A DNA stretch of 20,495 nucleotides from an uncultured Blautia sp. (GCA_905209435.1 CAJLTE010000059.1:1-20495); one strand, 5' to 3'; positions 6,624-14,869 are shown, counted from the stretch's first letter. Notes: generated from the letters alone by a model not told the origin. Made by a program: numbers and translations.

Positions 6624-8252
6624 ATGAATCAGAAAAACAATTTAGTAAAAAATGCATCCTTTCTGATGATTGCAGCCATGATTTCCAAGGTTATCGGACT
6701 ATTGTACAAGAGTCCGCTTTCCAATATTATCGGAAGCCTTGGAATGGGATATACAAGCCTCGCTCAGAATGCGTATATGATTCTTCTGATGATCGCGTCC
6801 TTCAGTATCCCACAGGCAGTATCGAAACTGATCTCCGAGCGTATTGCGCTGAAAGATTACAGAAATGCACATAAGTTTTTTAAGGGTGCCATGATTTATG
6901 CCATGGTTATTGGCGGAGCAGTTGCTCTGTTCTGTCTTTTTGGAGCAGGACTGATTATTCCGAAAAACCAGAAAGATGCGATTCTTGCACTTCAGATTCT
7001 TGCACCGACGATTTTTCTGTCCGGTATCCTGGGAGTGTTCAGAGGATATTTTCAGGCATACAGAAATATGATGCCTACTTCTATTTCTCAGATTCTGGAG
7101 CAGGTATTTAATGCAGCAGTCAGCCTGCTGGCAGCATGGGGATTTATCAATGTTTTTGCAGATGGGTCAGAGAACAGCATTGCGAAATGGGGAGCAGCAG
7201 GCTCTACAGTAGGAACCGGTGCCGGCGTAGTAGCTGCACTTATTTTTATGCTTCTTGTTTATGGCGTGAACCGTGGAAAGATTATGCATCGTGTAAACAG
7301 AGATCACAGACATCAGGAAGAATCTTACAAAGAGATTTTCCGGGTGATCGTACTTGTGGTTTCTCCGATCATTCTCAGTGCGTTTGTTTATAATGTCAAC
7401 GCATATATCAACGGATATCTTTTCTCTGATATTCTTGGCAGAAGAGGTGGCGATGCAACACAGATTGGTATCCTCTATGCAGAATATGCGACTTATTTCA
7501 TGACGATCATCAATATTCCGCTGACATTGTCAAGTACAGCGCCGACATCCATGATTCCGGAAGTATCTGCTCTGTATGCAACAGGAGACATTGAGGCCAC
7601 CAGAGAATGCATTGATCAGACCGTGCAGCTGTCTATGGTAGTTTCTGCACCGTGTGCAATGGGACTTGCAGTACTTGCTCAGCCGATTGTATTCCTTCTA
7701 TATGGAAATTCCACAGGGCTTGCGGCAAACCTGCTGATCCTTGGTTCGTTCTCGATTCTGCTGAATGGAATGTCAAATATTTCCAATGGTGTTCTTCAGG
7801 CAATCGGTCAGCAGAAGATTCCGGTGATCACAGCAGCCATTGCTCTGGTTGTGGATATTATTGTGGTTGTAATACTACTGTTTACTACAAACCTGGGTGT
7901 TTATGCACTACTGATCGCAATGGTGATCTATTCTATCGTTGTATGCGTGCTGAATGATCTGGCGATGAAAAAGTATCTGCAGTACAGAAATCCATGGAAA
8001 CAGGGATACCTGTATCCGATCCTTGCTTCTATTCCTATGGGAATTGTTGCAGGATGCATCTGCTATGGACTGAACATCTTTGTGAAATCTAATTTCATTT
8101 GTCTGATCGTTTCTATTCCGATCGCAGCAGTTGTTTATCTGTTTGCTTATCTGGTTATCAGCAAACCGTCAGAAGCAGAACTTAGAAGAATTCCGGGAGG
8201 AAGCTATCTTGTAAGAATTGCAGAGAAACTTCCGTTCTGGCAGAATGTATAA
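6624..8252 (+). CDS. MurJ/SpoVB-like lipid-linked polysaccharide flippase (MATE-like fold)
   Basis: This is a polytopic membrane protein of about 542 residues and roughly 14 hydrophobic segments, in the polysaccharide biosynthesis / SpoVB-MurJ branch of the MOP exporter superfamily. Members move lipid-linked sugars, such as lipid II, across the membrane. Near the N-terminus KVIGLLYKSPLSNIIG and GYTSLAQNAYMILLMIASFSIP match the group style. I chose the ATG at 6624 because homologues start near MNQKNNLVKNAS. An in-frame ATG at 6591 would add 11 residues, but its GAGG lies only two bases away; neither start has an ideal ribosome binding site. It is the last gene of the hisH-hisF-ung run. Whether it flips lipid II, a spore cortex precursor or another glycan cannot be told from sequence. 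Confidence 0.85.
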   Translation: MNQKNNLVKNASFLMIAAMISKVIGLLYKSPLSNIIGSLGMGYTSLAQNAYMILLMIASFSIPQAVSKLISERIALKDYRNAHKFFKGAMIYAMVIGGAVALFCLFGAGLIIPKNQKDAILALQILAPTIFLSGILGVFRGYFQAYRNMMPTSISQILEQVFNAAVSLLAAWGFINVFADGSENSIAKWGAAGSTVGTGAGVVAALIFMLLVYGVNRGKIMHRVNRDHRHQEESYKEIFRVIVLVVSPIILSAFVYNVNAYINGYLFSDILGRRGGDATQIGILYAEYATYFMTIINIPLTLSSTAPTSMIPEVSALYATGDIEATRECIDQTVQLSMVVSAPCAMGLAVLAQPIVFLLYGNSTGLAANLLILGSFSILLNGMSNISNGVLQAIGQQKIPVITAAIALVVDIIVVVILLFTTNLGVYALLIAMVIYSIVVCVLNDLAMKKYLQYRNPWKQGYLYPILASIPMGIVAGCICYGLNIFVKSNFICLIVSIPIAAVVYLFAYLVISKPSEAELRRIPGGSYLVRIAEKLPFWQNV

Positions 8253-8342
8253 AAAATAAAAGATGAAAAATAAGAATTAAAAATGAAAGAGCCCACCGGA
8301 CAGGATTTTTTCTTGTTTTGGAACTCGGGTCAAAATAGAAAT

Positions 8343-8370
8343 TTGATATCTGCAGTTATTCTTATATAAT
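8343..8370 (+). promoter_or_regulatory. Near-consensus sigma-A promoter with no obvious gene
   Basis: TTGATA (8343-8348), a 16-bp spacer and a perfect TATAAT (8365-8370). The predicted start, near 8377, coincides with the first bases of the terminator hairpin at 8378. No plus-strand gene follows; transcription passing the hairpin would be antisense to the 3' end of the large minus-strand gene. Confidence 0.5.
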
Positions 8371-8377
8371 GTACAGT

Positions 8378-8428
8378 AAAGTCCCGGCTATCTGTCTGTA
8401 TAAATGGACAGATAGCCGGGACTTTTAA
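8378..8428. terminator. 19-bp perfect hairpin between convergent genes (bidirectional terminator)
   Basis: AAAGTCCCGGCTATCTGTC (8378-8396) pairs perfectly with its complement at 8407-8425 around a 10-base loop. It is flanked by A- and T-rich bases. It lies between the flippase gene (plus) and the large activase-dehydratase gene (minus, ending at 8442) and probably ends both transcripts. Confidence 0.85.
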
Positions 8429-8441
8429 ATCAGACTGCTGT

Positions 8442-11400
8442 TTAAGCGTCTTTTTCCTGTGCTTTTTTCAGGTTTTTCTGTGCAGTGGAAAGCATCAGTT
8501 TGATTCGGTTCAGCTGATTAACTTCACTTGCACCCGGGTCGTAATCAATGGCTACGATATTAGCTGTCGGATATTCACGGCGGATCTCTTTGATAACACC
8601 CTTACCTACAATGTGGTTCGGCAGGCATCCGAATGGTTGGATACATACGATATTCGGAACATCCCCGTGGATCAGTTCCATCATCTCACCTGTCAGGAAC
8701 CATCCCTCGCCTGTCTGGTTTCCGGTGGAAACGATTGGAGATGCCATTTTTGCAAGATCTCTGATATCAGCAGGCGGAGCGAAATGACGACTCTGAGCAA
8801 GAGCTTCACTTGCAGGTTTTCTTACCCATTCAATCGCCTTATTTCCCCAGTTTGCAATAGTTGCCTTGGATTTCTTGAAACCAAGATTCTCTACCTTGAA
8901 ATTCTGGTTGTAGAAGCAGTAGCACATGAAATCGATCAGATCCGGTACAACAGCTTCAGCACCTTCGGATTCCAGAAGCTCAGCCAGATGATTATTTGCA
9001 GCAGGCAGGAACTTAACAAGGATCTCACCTACAATACCAACACGAGGTTTCTTCACATTACTGATCGGGATGGTATCAAATTCATGAACCATTTCACGGC
9101 ACATCTTCTTAAACTGGCTGTGGCTGACACTGCTTCCGCTTAAGAAAGAAATGACACGCTGTTCCCAGATTTTATGTTTTCTGTTTACGATTCCTTCTTC
9201 CAGTTCATAAGGACGCATACGGTATACGCACTTCATAAGGATATCACCAAATACAGCACCGTAAGCAACTTTCTTTACCAGCGGGAGAGTAAGCTTGAAT
9301 CCAGGATTGCTCTCCAGACCGCTTAAGTTGACAGAGATAACCGGGATTTGTTCCATACCGGCTTTCTTTAATGCGCGGCGGATAAATGCGATATAGTTGG
9401 AAGCTCGGCATCCACCGCCTGTCTGAGACATCACAACTGCTGTTTTATTCAGATCGTATTTACCGGAAAGAAGTGCATCCATGATCTGGCCTACTACGAT
9501 CAGAGATGGATAACATGCATCGTTATTTACATATTTCAGACCAACATCTACCGCATGTTTGTTGTCGTTCGGAAGCACCTCCAGGTTGTATCCGCAGGAG
9601 TTAAATGCTGCCTGCAGGAGACTGAAATGGAACGGTGACATCTGCGGGCAGAGGATGGTGTAATCCTTTCTCATTTCCTTTGTGAAGGATACCTTCTCAA
9701 TGGAAGCTGGTTTGATATTGCGTTTCTGTCCCTGCTCTTTCTTTGCACGGATTGCTGCGATCAGGGAACGGATACGGATTCTTGCTGCACCAAGGTTATT
9801 TACCTCGTCGATCTTTAAGCAGGTATAAATCTTATCGCTTCCGTCAAGAATCTCATAAACCTCATCTGTGGTAACTGCATCCAGACCACATCCAAAAGAG
9901 TTCAGCTGGATCAGATCCAGATCATCGCGGGTCTTTACATAGTTTGCTGCAGCGTACAGTCTTGAGTGGTACATCCACTGGTCATTAACACGGATCGGAC
10001 GTTCTACAGGTGCCAGATGAGAAATAGAATCCTCAGTCAGTACAGCGATTCCGTAGCTGTTGATCAGATCCGGGATACCATGATGGATTTCCGGGTCAAT
10101 GTGGTATGGACGGCCTGCAAGGACAATACCGTGGCGGCCTGTCTCTTCCAGATATTTCAGGGTTTCTTCACCCTTCTTCTGTACATCACGGCGTGCAGCT
10201 GCCATTTCTTCCCATCCTTTATGTGCGGCAGCTTTAACTTCCTCTGCAGGAATATCCTTGAATTCCTCTACCAGACGTTTGGTCAGGATTTCCTCAGAAG
10301 TAAATGCAAGGAATGGATTGCGGAAAGTAATGGACGGATCGTTTAATTCGTCTACGTTATTCTTGATATTCTCTGCATAAGAAGTAACGATCGGGCAGTT
10401 ATAATGGTTGACTGCATCCGGGAATTCATTTCTTTCATACGGAATACATGGGTAGAAAATAAACTTTACGCCATTGCGGATCAGCCATGTTACATGACCG
10501 TGCGCAAGTTTTGCCGGATAACATTCGGATTCACTTGGGATAGACTCAATACCCAGCTCATAAATCTTTCTGTTGGAAGTAGGGGAGAGTACAACCTCAT
10601 ACTTCAGTTCTGTAAAGAACGTATACCAGAAAGGATAATTCTCAAACATATTCAGGACACGCGGGATACCTACCTTACCTCTGGATGCTTTGTCGGCAGT
10701 GAGAGGGGTGTAGGAGAAAATACGTTTATATTTATATTCGTAAAGGTTCGGAATATGGTCTTTATTTTTCTCTTTGCCGATACCACGTTCGCAGCGGTTA
10801 CCGCTTACATACTGGCGGCCGCCGGAGAACTTATTGATGGTCAGACGGCAGTTATTGGTACATCCACGACAGTTTGCCATAGAAGTTGTATATTTCAGTT
10901 CATTGATCTTGTCAATGGAGAGCATGGTTGTTTCTTTGCCCTCCTGATGACGTTCACGTGCGATCAGCGCAGCACCGAAAGCCCCCATGATTCCGGCGAT
11001 ATCCGGACGGATGGCTTCGCAGTTGGCGATCTTTTCAAAGCTTCGCAGAACTGCATCATTATAGAAAGTACCACCCTGTACAACGATGTGTTTACCAAGT
11101 TCGGAAGCATCGGATACTTTGATAACTTTGTACAGTGCATTCTTGATAACAGAGTAGGCAAGACCAGCAGAAATATCGGAAACTTCAGCTCCCTCTTTCT
11201 GTGCCTGTTTAACCTTGGAGTTCATGAATACGGTACATCTGGTACCCAGATCGATCGGATGCTGGGCAAAGATCGCAGCTTTGGCGAAATCCTGTACTGT
11301 ATAATTCAAGGATTTGGCGAATGTCTCAATGAAAGAACCGCATCCTGAAGAACATGCTTCATTAAGCTGTACACTGTCAACAGTCTTATTGCGGATTTTA

Positions 11401-12683
11401 ATACATTTCATATCCTGTCCGCCGATATCGAGGATACAGTCTACCTCCGGATCAAAGAAAGCAGCTGCATAGTAATGGGAAACAGTTTCGACCTCGCCTT
11501 CATCTAGGATCAGAGCTGCCTTGATCAGTGCTTCACCGTAACCTGTAGAACAGGAATAGGCAATTTTGGCATCCTTTGGAAGTAATTCATAGATTTCTTT
11601 AATGGAGCGGATGGTGGTCTTTAATGGGTTTCCGTTGTTGCTGCTGTAGAAGGAGTAGAGAAGTGTTCCGTCCTCACCTACCAGAGCAGTTTTGGTTGTG
11701 GTGGAACCTGCATCAATACCAAGATAACAGTTTCCCTTATATGTAGCGAGATCCCCTGTTTTTACTTTGTAGGAGCTCTGGCGTTTCGCAAATGCGTCGT
11801 ATTCATCCTGGGAAGCAAACAGCGGTTCCATACGTTCTACTTCGAAATCCAGTTTGATGGAATTACGGAGTCTGTCTTTCATTTCTGTCAGAGAAATAGA
11901 ATTGTCTTCTTTTGCATTTAATGCAGAACCGATAGCTGCGAACAGATGAGAGTTCTCAGGAATAATGGTGTGCTCTTCATCCAGCTTCAGTGTACGGATA
12001 AAGGATTCTCTCAGTTCGGACAGGAAATGAAGCGGTCCGCCCAGGAATGCGACATGTCCACGGATCGGCTTACCACAGGCAAGACCGGAAATTGTCTGGT
12101 TTACAACTGCCTGGAAAATAGAAGCAGATAAGTCCGGTTTGGTTGCACCGTCGTTGATCAGCGGCTGGATATCTGTTTTTGCAAAAACACCGCAGCGGGC
12201 TGCGATCGGATAGAGCGCTTTGTAATCTTTTGCGTATTCATTCAGACCTGTAGCATCTGTCTGAAGAAGAGAGGCCATCTGGTCAATGAAAGAACCGGTA
12301 CCGCCTGCACAGATACCATTCATACGCTGTTCTACGTTTCCATTTTCAAAATAAATGATCTTGGCATCCTCACCGCCAAGCTCAATAGCAACGTCTGTCT
12401 TTGGTGCCAGCTTCTGCAGAGATGTAGATACTGCGATAACCTCCTGGGTAAAAGGAACGCCCAGATGGTTGGCAAGAGTCAGACCGCCGGAACCGGTGAT
12501 CACAGGATGGAGAGTCATCTCGCCATACTGGTCAAAAGCTTCCTGAAGAAGATCTGCAAGGGTTTCCTGAATGTTTGCAAAATGTCGCTTGTAATCTGCG
12601 AAAATGAGGTTCTCATCCTCGTCCAGAATCGCGATCTTTACAGTAGTGGAACCGATATCGATTCCCAGTGTTTTGTAATTCAT
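8442..12683 (-). CDS. Giant fused 2-hydroxyacyl-CoA dehydratase activase / dehydratase-like Fe-S protein
   Basis: This 1413-residue protein joins modules usually made separately. Residues 1-260 and 317-580 are two BadF/BadG/HgdC-type ASKHA ATPase (activase) domains, each with a phosphate loop (GIDIGSTTVK, GIDAGSTTTK) and GGEDAK/GGQDMK. Each has a Fe-S cysteine pair 39 residues apart: C125/C164 and C444/C483. Residues 605-631 form a further Cys motif (C605, C608, C612, C631). Residues about 669-960 (DUF2229-like, then dehydratase-like) and about 1007-1400 look like two HgdB/HgdC-partner modules, with C721, C746, C932, C1012, C1057, C1092, C1347 and C1353 as possible ligands. In the known family, ATP hydrolysis by the activase drives one electron to a Fe-S dehydratase or reductase. 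Substrate unknown. The SD-like GAGGAGG lies 14 bases from the ATG, which is wide. It is monocistronic between a divergent promoter and a convergent terminator. Confidence 0.88.
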   Translation of the reverse strand: MNYKTLGIDIGSTTVKIAILDEDENLIFADYKRHFANIQETLADLLQEAFDQYGEMTLHPVITGSGGLTLANHLGVPFTQEVIAVSTSLQKLAPKTDVAIELGGEDAKIIYFENGNVEQRMNGICAGGTGSFIDQMASLLQTDATGLNEYAKDYKALYPIAARCGVFAKTDIQPLINDGATKPDLSASIFQAVVNQTISGLACGKPIRGHVAFLGGPLHFLSELRESFIRTLKLDEEHTIIPENSHLFAAIGSALNAKEDNSISLTEMKDRLRNSIKLDFEVERMEPLFASQDEYDAFAKRQSSYKVKTGDLATYKGNCYLGIDAGSTTTKTALVGEDGTLLYSFYSSNNGNPLKTTIRSIKEIYELLPKDAKIAYSCSTGYGEALIKAALILDEGEVETVSHYYAAAFFDPEVDCILDIGGQDMKCIKIRNKTVDSVQLNEACSSGCGSFIETFAKSLNYTVQDFAKAAIFAQHPIDLGTRCTVFMNSKVKQAQKEGAEVSDISAGLAYSVIKNALYKVIKVSDASELGKHIVVQGGTFYNDAVLRSFEKIANCEAIRPDIAGIMGAFGAALIARERHQEGKETTMLSIDKINELKYTTSMANCRGCTNNCRLTINKFSGGRQYVSGNRCERGIGKEKNKDHIPNLYEYKYKRIFSYTPLTADKASRGKVGIPRVLNMFENYPFWYTFFTELKYEVVLSPTSNRKIYELGIESIPSESECYPAKLAHGHVTWLIRNGVKFIFYPCIPYERNEFPDAVNHYNCPIVTSYAENIKNNVDELNDPSITFRNPFLAFTSEEILTKRLVEEFKDIPAEEVKAAAHKGWEEMAAARRDVQKKGEETLKYLEETGRHGIVLAGRPYHIDPEIHHGIPDLINSYGIAVLTEDSISHLAPVERPIRVNDQWMYHSRLYAAANYVKTRDDLDLIQLNSFGCGLDAVTTDEVYEILDGSDKIYTCLKIDEVNNLGAARIRIRSLIAAIRAKKEQGQKRNIKPASIEKVSFTKEMRKDYTILCPQMSPFHFSLLQAAFNSCGYNLEVLPNDNKHAVDVGLKYVNNDACYPSLIVVGQIMDALLSGKYDLNKTAVVMSQTGGGCRASNYIAFIRRALKKAGMEQIPVISVNLSGLESNPGFKLTLPLVKKVAYGAVFGDILMKCVYRMRPYELEEGIVNRKHKIWEQRVISFLSGSSVSHSQFKKMCREMVHEFDTIPISNVKKPRVGIVGEILVKFLPAANNHLAELLESEGAEAVVPDLIDFMCYCFYNQNFKVENLGFKKSKATIANWGNKAIEWVRKPASEALAQSRHFAPPADIRDLAKMASPIVSTGNQTGEGWFLTGEMMELIHGDVPNIVCIQPFGCLPNHIVGKGVIKEIRREYPTANIVAIDYDPGASEVNQLNRIKLMLSTAQKNLKKAQEKDA

Positions 12684-12751
12684 AAAGTAAATTCAAGCCT
12701 CCTCTTTTTGTATGAAAAGAAAAATAATTGAAACTATTCTTTCTTATTAAA

Positions 12752-12779
12752 ATATCTGTTTCCAGATATGGAATATTCC
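12752..12779 (-). other. Hairpin and palindrome in the leader of the activase-dehydratase gene
   Basis: GGAATATTCC (12770-12779) is a perfect 10-bp palindrome at the predicted transcription start. Next to it ATATCTG (12752-12758) and CAGATAT (12763-12769) form a 7-bp stem with a 4-base loop. Position suggests an operator or leader structure; the regulator is unknown. Confidence 0.4.
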
Positions 12780-12784
12780 GTAAT

Positions 12785-12813
12785 ATTATACGCTAAAGGT
12801 CAAGAAAAGACAA
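12785..12813 (-). promoter_or_regulatory. Promoter of the activase-dehydratase gene
   Basis: Read on the minus strand: TTGTCT (12813-12808), a 17-bp spacer and a perfect TATAAT (12790-12785). The predicted start near 12778 gives a leader of about 95 bases before the ATG at 12683. Confidence 0.6.
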
Positions 12814-12847
12814 TATAAAAGTTTACCAATGATTATGTTCTTTCTTG

Positions 12848-12876
12848 TTGAAATTTCAGCTATTTCGAGATATAAT
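12848..12876 (+). promoter_or_regulatory. Promoter of tgt
   Basis: TTGAAA (12848-12853), a 17-bp spacer and a perfect TATAAT (12871-12876). It gives a leader of about 40 bases before tgt. Its -35 lies 34 bp from the -35 of the divergent activase-dehydratase promoter. Confidence 0.7.
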
Positions 12877-12923
12877 AAACTTTACTCTGAAAAACGAATT
12901 ATAAATGAAAAGAGGAATAATAA

Positions 12924-14075
12924 ATGGCAGAATACAAACTCCTGAAAACAGAAGGACGTGCCAAACGTGCGGAATTCCATACTGTACACGGTACGATCCA
13001 GACTCCTGTTTTTATGAACGTAGGAACGATCGGCGCTATCAAAGGTGCAGTATCTACCATGGATTTACAACAGATCGGAACACAGGTACAGTTATCCAAT
13101 ACCTACCATCTTCATGTACGTCCGGGTGACAAAGTAGTGAAGCAGTTAGGCGGTCTTCACAAATTTATGGTATGGGACAAACCAATCCTTACAGATTCAG
13201 GCGGATTCCAGGTATTTTCCCTTGCCAAGTTAAGAAAGATTAAAGAAGAAGGTGTTTACTTCAATTCACATATTGACGGTCATAAGATTTTTATGGGACC
13301 GGAGGAGAGTATGCAGATCCAGTCTAATCTCGGCTCCACAATTGCCATGGCATTTGATGAATGCCCGAGCAGTGTGGCAGACAGAGACTATGTACAGAAA
13401 TCTGTGGACAGAACTACACGCTGGCTTGCGCGTTGCAAGGCAGAAATGGCAAGGCTGAACAGTCTGCCGGATACCATCAACAAAGAGCAGCTTCTGTTCG
13501 GAATCAACCAGGGAGCAATTTATGAGGATATCCGTATCGAACATGCCAAAGCAATCTCAGAGATGGATCTGGACGGTTATGCGGTAGGCGGCCTTGCAGT
13601 TGGTGAGACTCATGAAGAAATGTACAGAATTCTGGATGAAGTAGTGCCGTATCTTCCGCAGAACAAACCTACTTATCTGATGGGAGTAGGAACACCTGCC
13701 AATATTCTGGAGGGTGTTGAGAGAGGAATTGATTTCTTTGACTGTGTATATCCAAGTCGTAACGGCCGTCATGGACATGTATACACGAATCATGGAAAGA
13801 TGAATCTGTTTAATGCAAAATATGAACTGGACACACGTCCGATCGAAGAAGGATGTCAGTGCCCTGCATGTCAGCATTACAGCAGAGCCTATATCCGCCA
13901 CCTCCTGAAAGCAAAAGAAATGCTGGGAATGCGTCTCTGTGTACTTCATAATCTGTATTTCTACAATCATATGATGGAAGAGATCCGCGATGCTATTGAC
14001 GCAGGAAACTTTGCTGAATATAAGAAAATGCGTCTGGAAGGTTTTGAAGAAGGTAAAATCAATTCCGGGAAATAG
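12924..14075 (+). CDS. tgt: Queuine tRNA-ribosyltransferase (tRNA-guanine transglycosylase)
   Basis: Tgt swaps the wobble guanine of GUN-anticodon tRNAs for preQ1 on the way to queuosine. The 383-residue protein shows the general acid/base D91 in LTDSGGFQVFSL and the nucleophile D273 in FFDCVYPSRNGRHGHV. The zinc ligands are C311, C313, C316 (CQCPAC) and H342. Length is usual. The ATG at 12924 has AGAGG eight bases upstream and gives the typical MAEYKLLKTEGRAKR start. The promoter at 12848-12876 stands directly upstream. No terminator is clear before yajC, and the tgt-yajC order is common in bacteria, so partial cotranscription is likely. No other queuosine gene is in the window. Confidence 0.97.
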   Translation: MAEYKLLKTEGRAKRAEFHTVHGTIQTPVFMNVGTIGAIKGAVSTMDLQQIGTQVQLSNTYHLHVRPGDKVVKQLGGLHKFMVWDKPILTDSGGFQVFSLAKLRKIKEEGVYFNSHIDGHKIFMGPEESMQIQSNLGSTIAMAFDECPSSVADRDYVQKSVDRTTRWLARCKAEMARLNSLPDTINKEQLLFGINQGAIYEDIRIEHAKAISEMDLDGYAVGGLAVGETHEEMYRILDEVVPYLPQNKPTYLMGVGTPANILEGVERGIDFFDCVYPSRNGRHGHVYTNHGKMNLFNAKYELDTRPIEEGCQCPACQHYSRAYIRHLLKAKEMLGMRLCVLHNLYFYNHMMEEIRDAIDAGNFAEYKKMRLEGFEEGKINSGK

Positions 14076-14127
14076 TATCAGTGTAATCTCCAGTATATAA
14101 ATTTATTATGAAATATGCTAAAAACTC

Positions 14128-14156
14128 TTGAAGTAAAGCAATTTTTTGTGTATGAT
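14128..14156 (+). promoter_or_regulatory. Promoter of yajC
   Basis: TTGAAG (14128-14133), a 17-bp spacer and TATGAT (14151-14156): 5/6 matches to each sigma-A hexamer. The predicted leader to yajC is about 140 bases. Confidence 0.55.
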
Positions 14157-14179
14157 GTACAGTGACGCTTTGATCAGAG

Positions 14180-14271
14180 AGTCCTATGCAGAATATACTC
14201 TAAAGATATTTTTCAGGCAGGACTGACGGGATTATAAGTGAATTGCGGAAGTTGTATGGAACGTAACCGCA
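14180..14271 (+). other. Possibly structured leader upstream of yajC
   Basis: AGTCCT (14180-14185) and AGGACT (14219-14224) can form a 6-bp stem. TGCGG (14244-14248) with CCGCA (14267-14271), plus GTT/AAC inside (14251-14253 and 14260-14262), forms a second stem. I recognise no known riboswitch or leader class. Confidence 0.25.
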
Positions 14272-14302
14272 CGATAACAGGAATATAATAGGAGGAATTA
14301 AA

Positions 14303-14602
14303 ATGGACGCATCAAGCGGAATGGGTATGGTCGGTGCTATTATCTGGATGGTAGTTTTGTTCGGAATTATGTATTTCTTAATGCTTCGCCCTCAGAAGAA
14401 AGAGCAGAAGAGACTCCAGGCAATGTTAAATGACATGGAAGTTGGCGACAGCATTGTTACTACCGGCGGATTTTATGGCGTTGTCATTGATATGACAGAC
14501 GAAGATGTGATCGTAGAATTCGGTAACAACAAAAACTGCCGTATCCCTATGAGAAAACAGGCAATCGCTGAAGTAGAGAAAGCTGGAAGCGCTGCTGAAT
14601 AA
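14303..14602 (+). CDS. yajC: Preprotein translocase subunit YajC
   Basis: A small inner-membrane accessory of the SecDF-YajC part of the Sec translocase. The 99-residue protein has one membrane segment (about residues 6-26) followed by the family hallmark LRPQKKEQKR and a small basic/acidic cytoplasmic domain with the SIVTTGGFYGVV motif. Length is normal. The start is set by GGAGG seven bases upstream. secD and secF, often next to yajC, are not here; a terminator follows instead. Confidence 0.95.
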   Translation: MDASSGMGMVGAIIWMVVLFGIMYFLMLRPQKKEQKRLQAMLNDMEVGDSIVTTGGFYGVVIDMTDEDVIVEFGNNKNCRIPMRKQAIAEVEKAGSAAE

Positions 14603-14659
14603 TTGTTATTATTCATGGTTTGCAATGGATGATAGCAGGAAATGAATATGAGATGAATT

Positions 14660-14710
14660 AAGGAGTGAGACGTACAGCTCAGCAGAGCTGTTGTTTCACT
14701 CCTTTTCTTT
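14660..14710 (+). terminator. Intrinsic terminator after yajC
   Basis: AAGGAGTGA (14660-14668) pairs with TCACTCCTT (14696-14704), with an inner stem ACAGCTC/GAGCTGT around AGCA, followed by TTCTTTTG. It separates yajC from the branched-chain amino acid operon. Nothing else is clear in 14711-14840 beyond an AATATT repeat around 14783-14798. Confidence 0.85.
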
Positions 14711-14840
14711 TGCTGATTTTTGAGCACTTTTTTAACCAAATCAAGTAAGTCCCCTGTTTCAATTGCGAATATCCGCTTGACTAATATTCATCAATATTTG
14801 TCCGTGAAGCTACACTTTTACATTTTTTCACTTTAATAGG

Positions 14841-14869
14841 TTGAAATATGTCGGAAAGTGCGTTATTAT
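14841..14869 (+). promoter_or_regulatory. Promoter of the leuB-ilvD-ilvB-serC operon
   Basis: TTGAAA (14841-14846), a 17-bp spacer and TATTAT (14864-14869). It leaves a leader of only about 35 bases before leuB, too short for a T-box or peptide attenuator. Confidence 0.6.

Noticed and set aside
10404..11348. A 314-codon plus-strand frame opposite the giant activase-dehydratase gene
   Set aside because: The minus-strand frame carries well-defined ATPase and Fe-S motifs; the opposing frame has no recognisable domain and no good ribosome binding site, so it is a shadow.
14783..14798. AATATT-CATC-AATATT repeat upstream of leuB
   Set aside because: AATATT is itself palindromic and the region is AT-rich, so a 6-bp match is likely to be chance.
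14847..14861. Possible CodY box in the leuB promoter
   Set aside because: AATATGTCGGAAAGT matches the CodY consensus at only 9 of 15 positions, which is too weak to claim.
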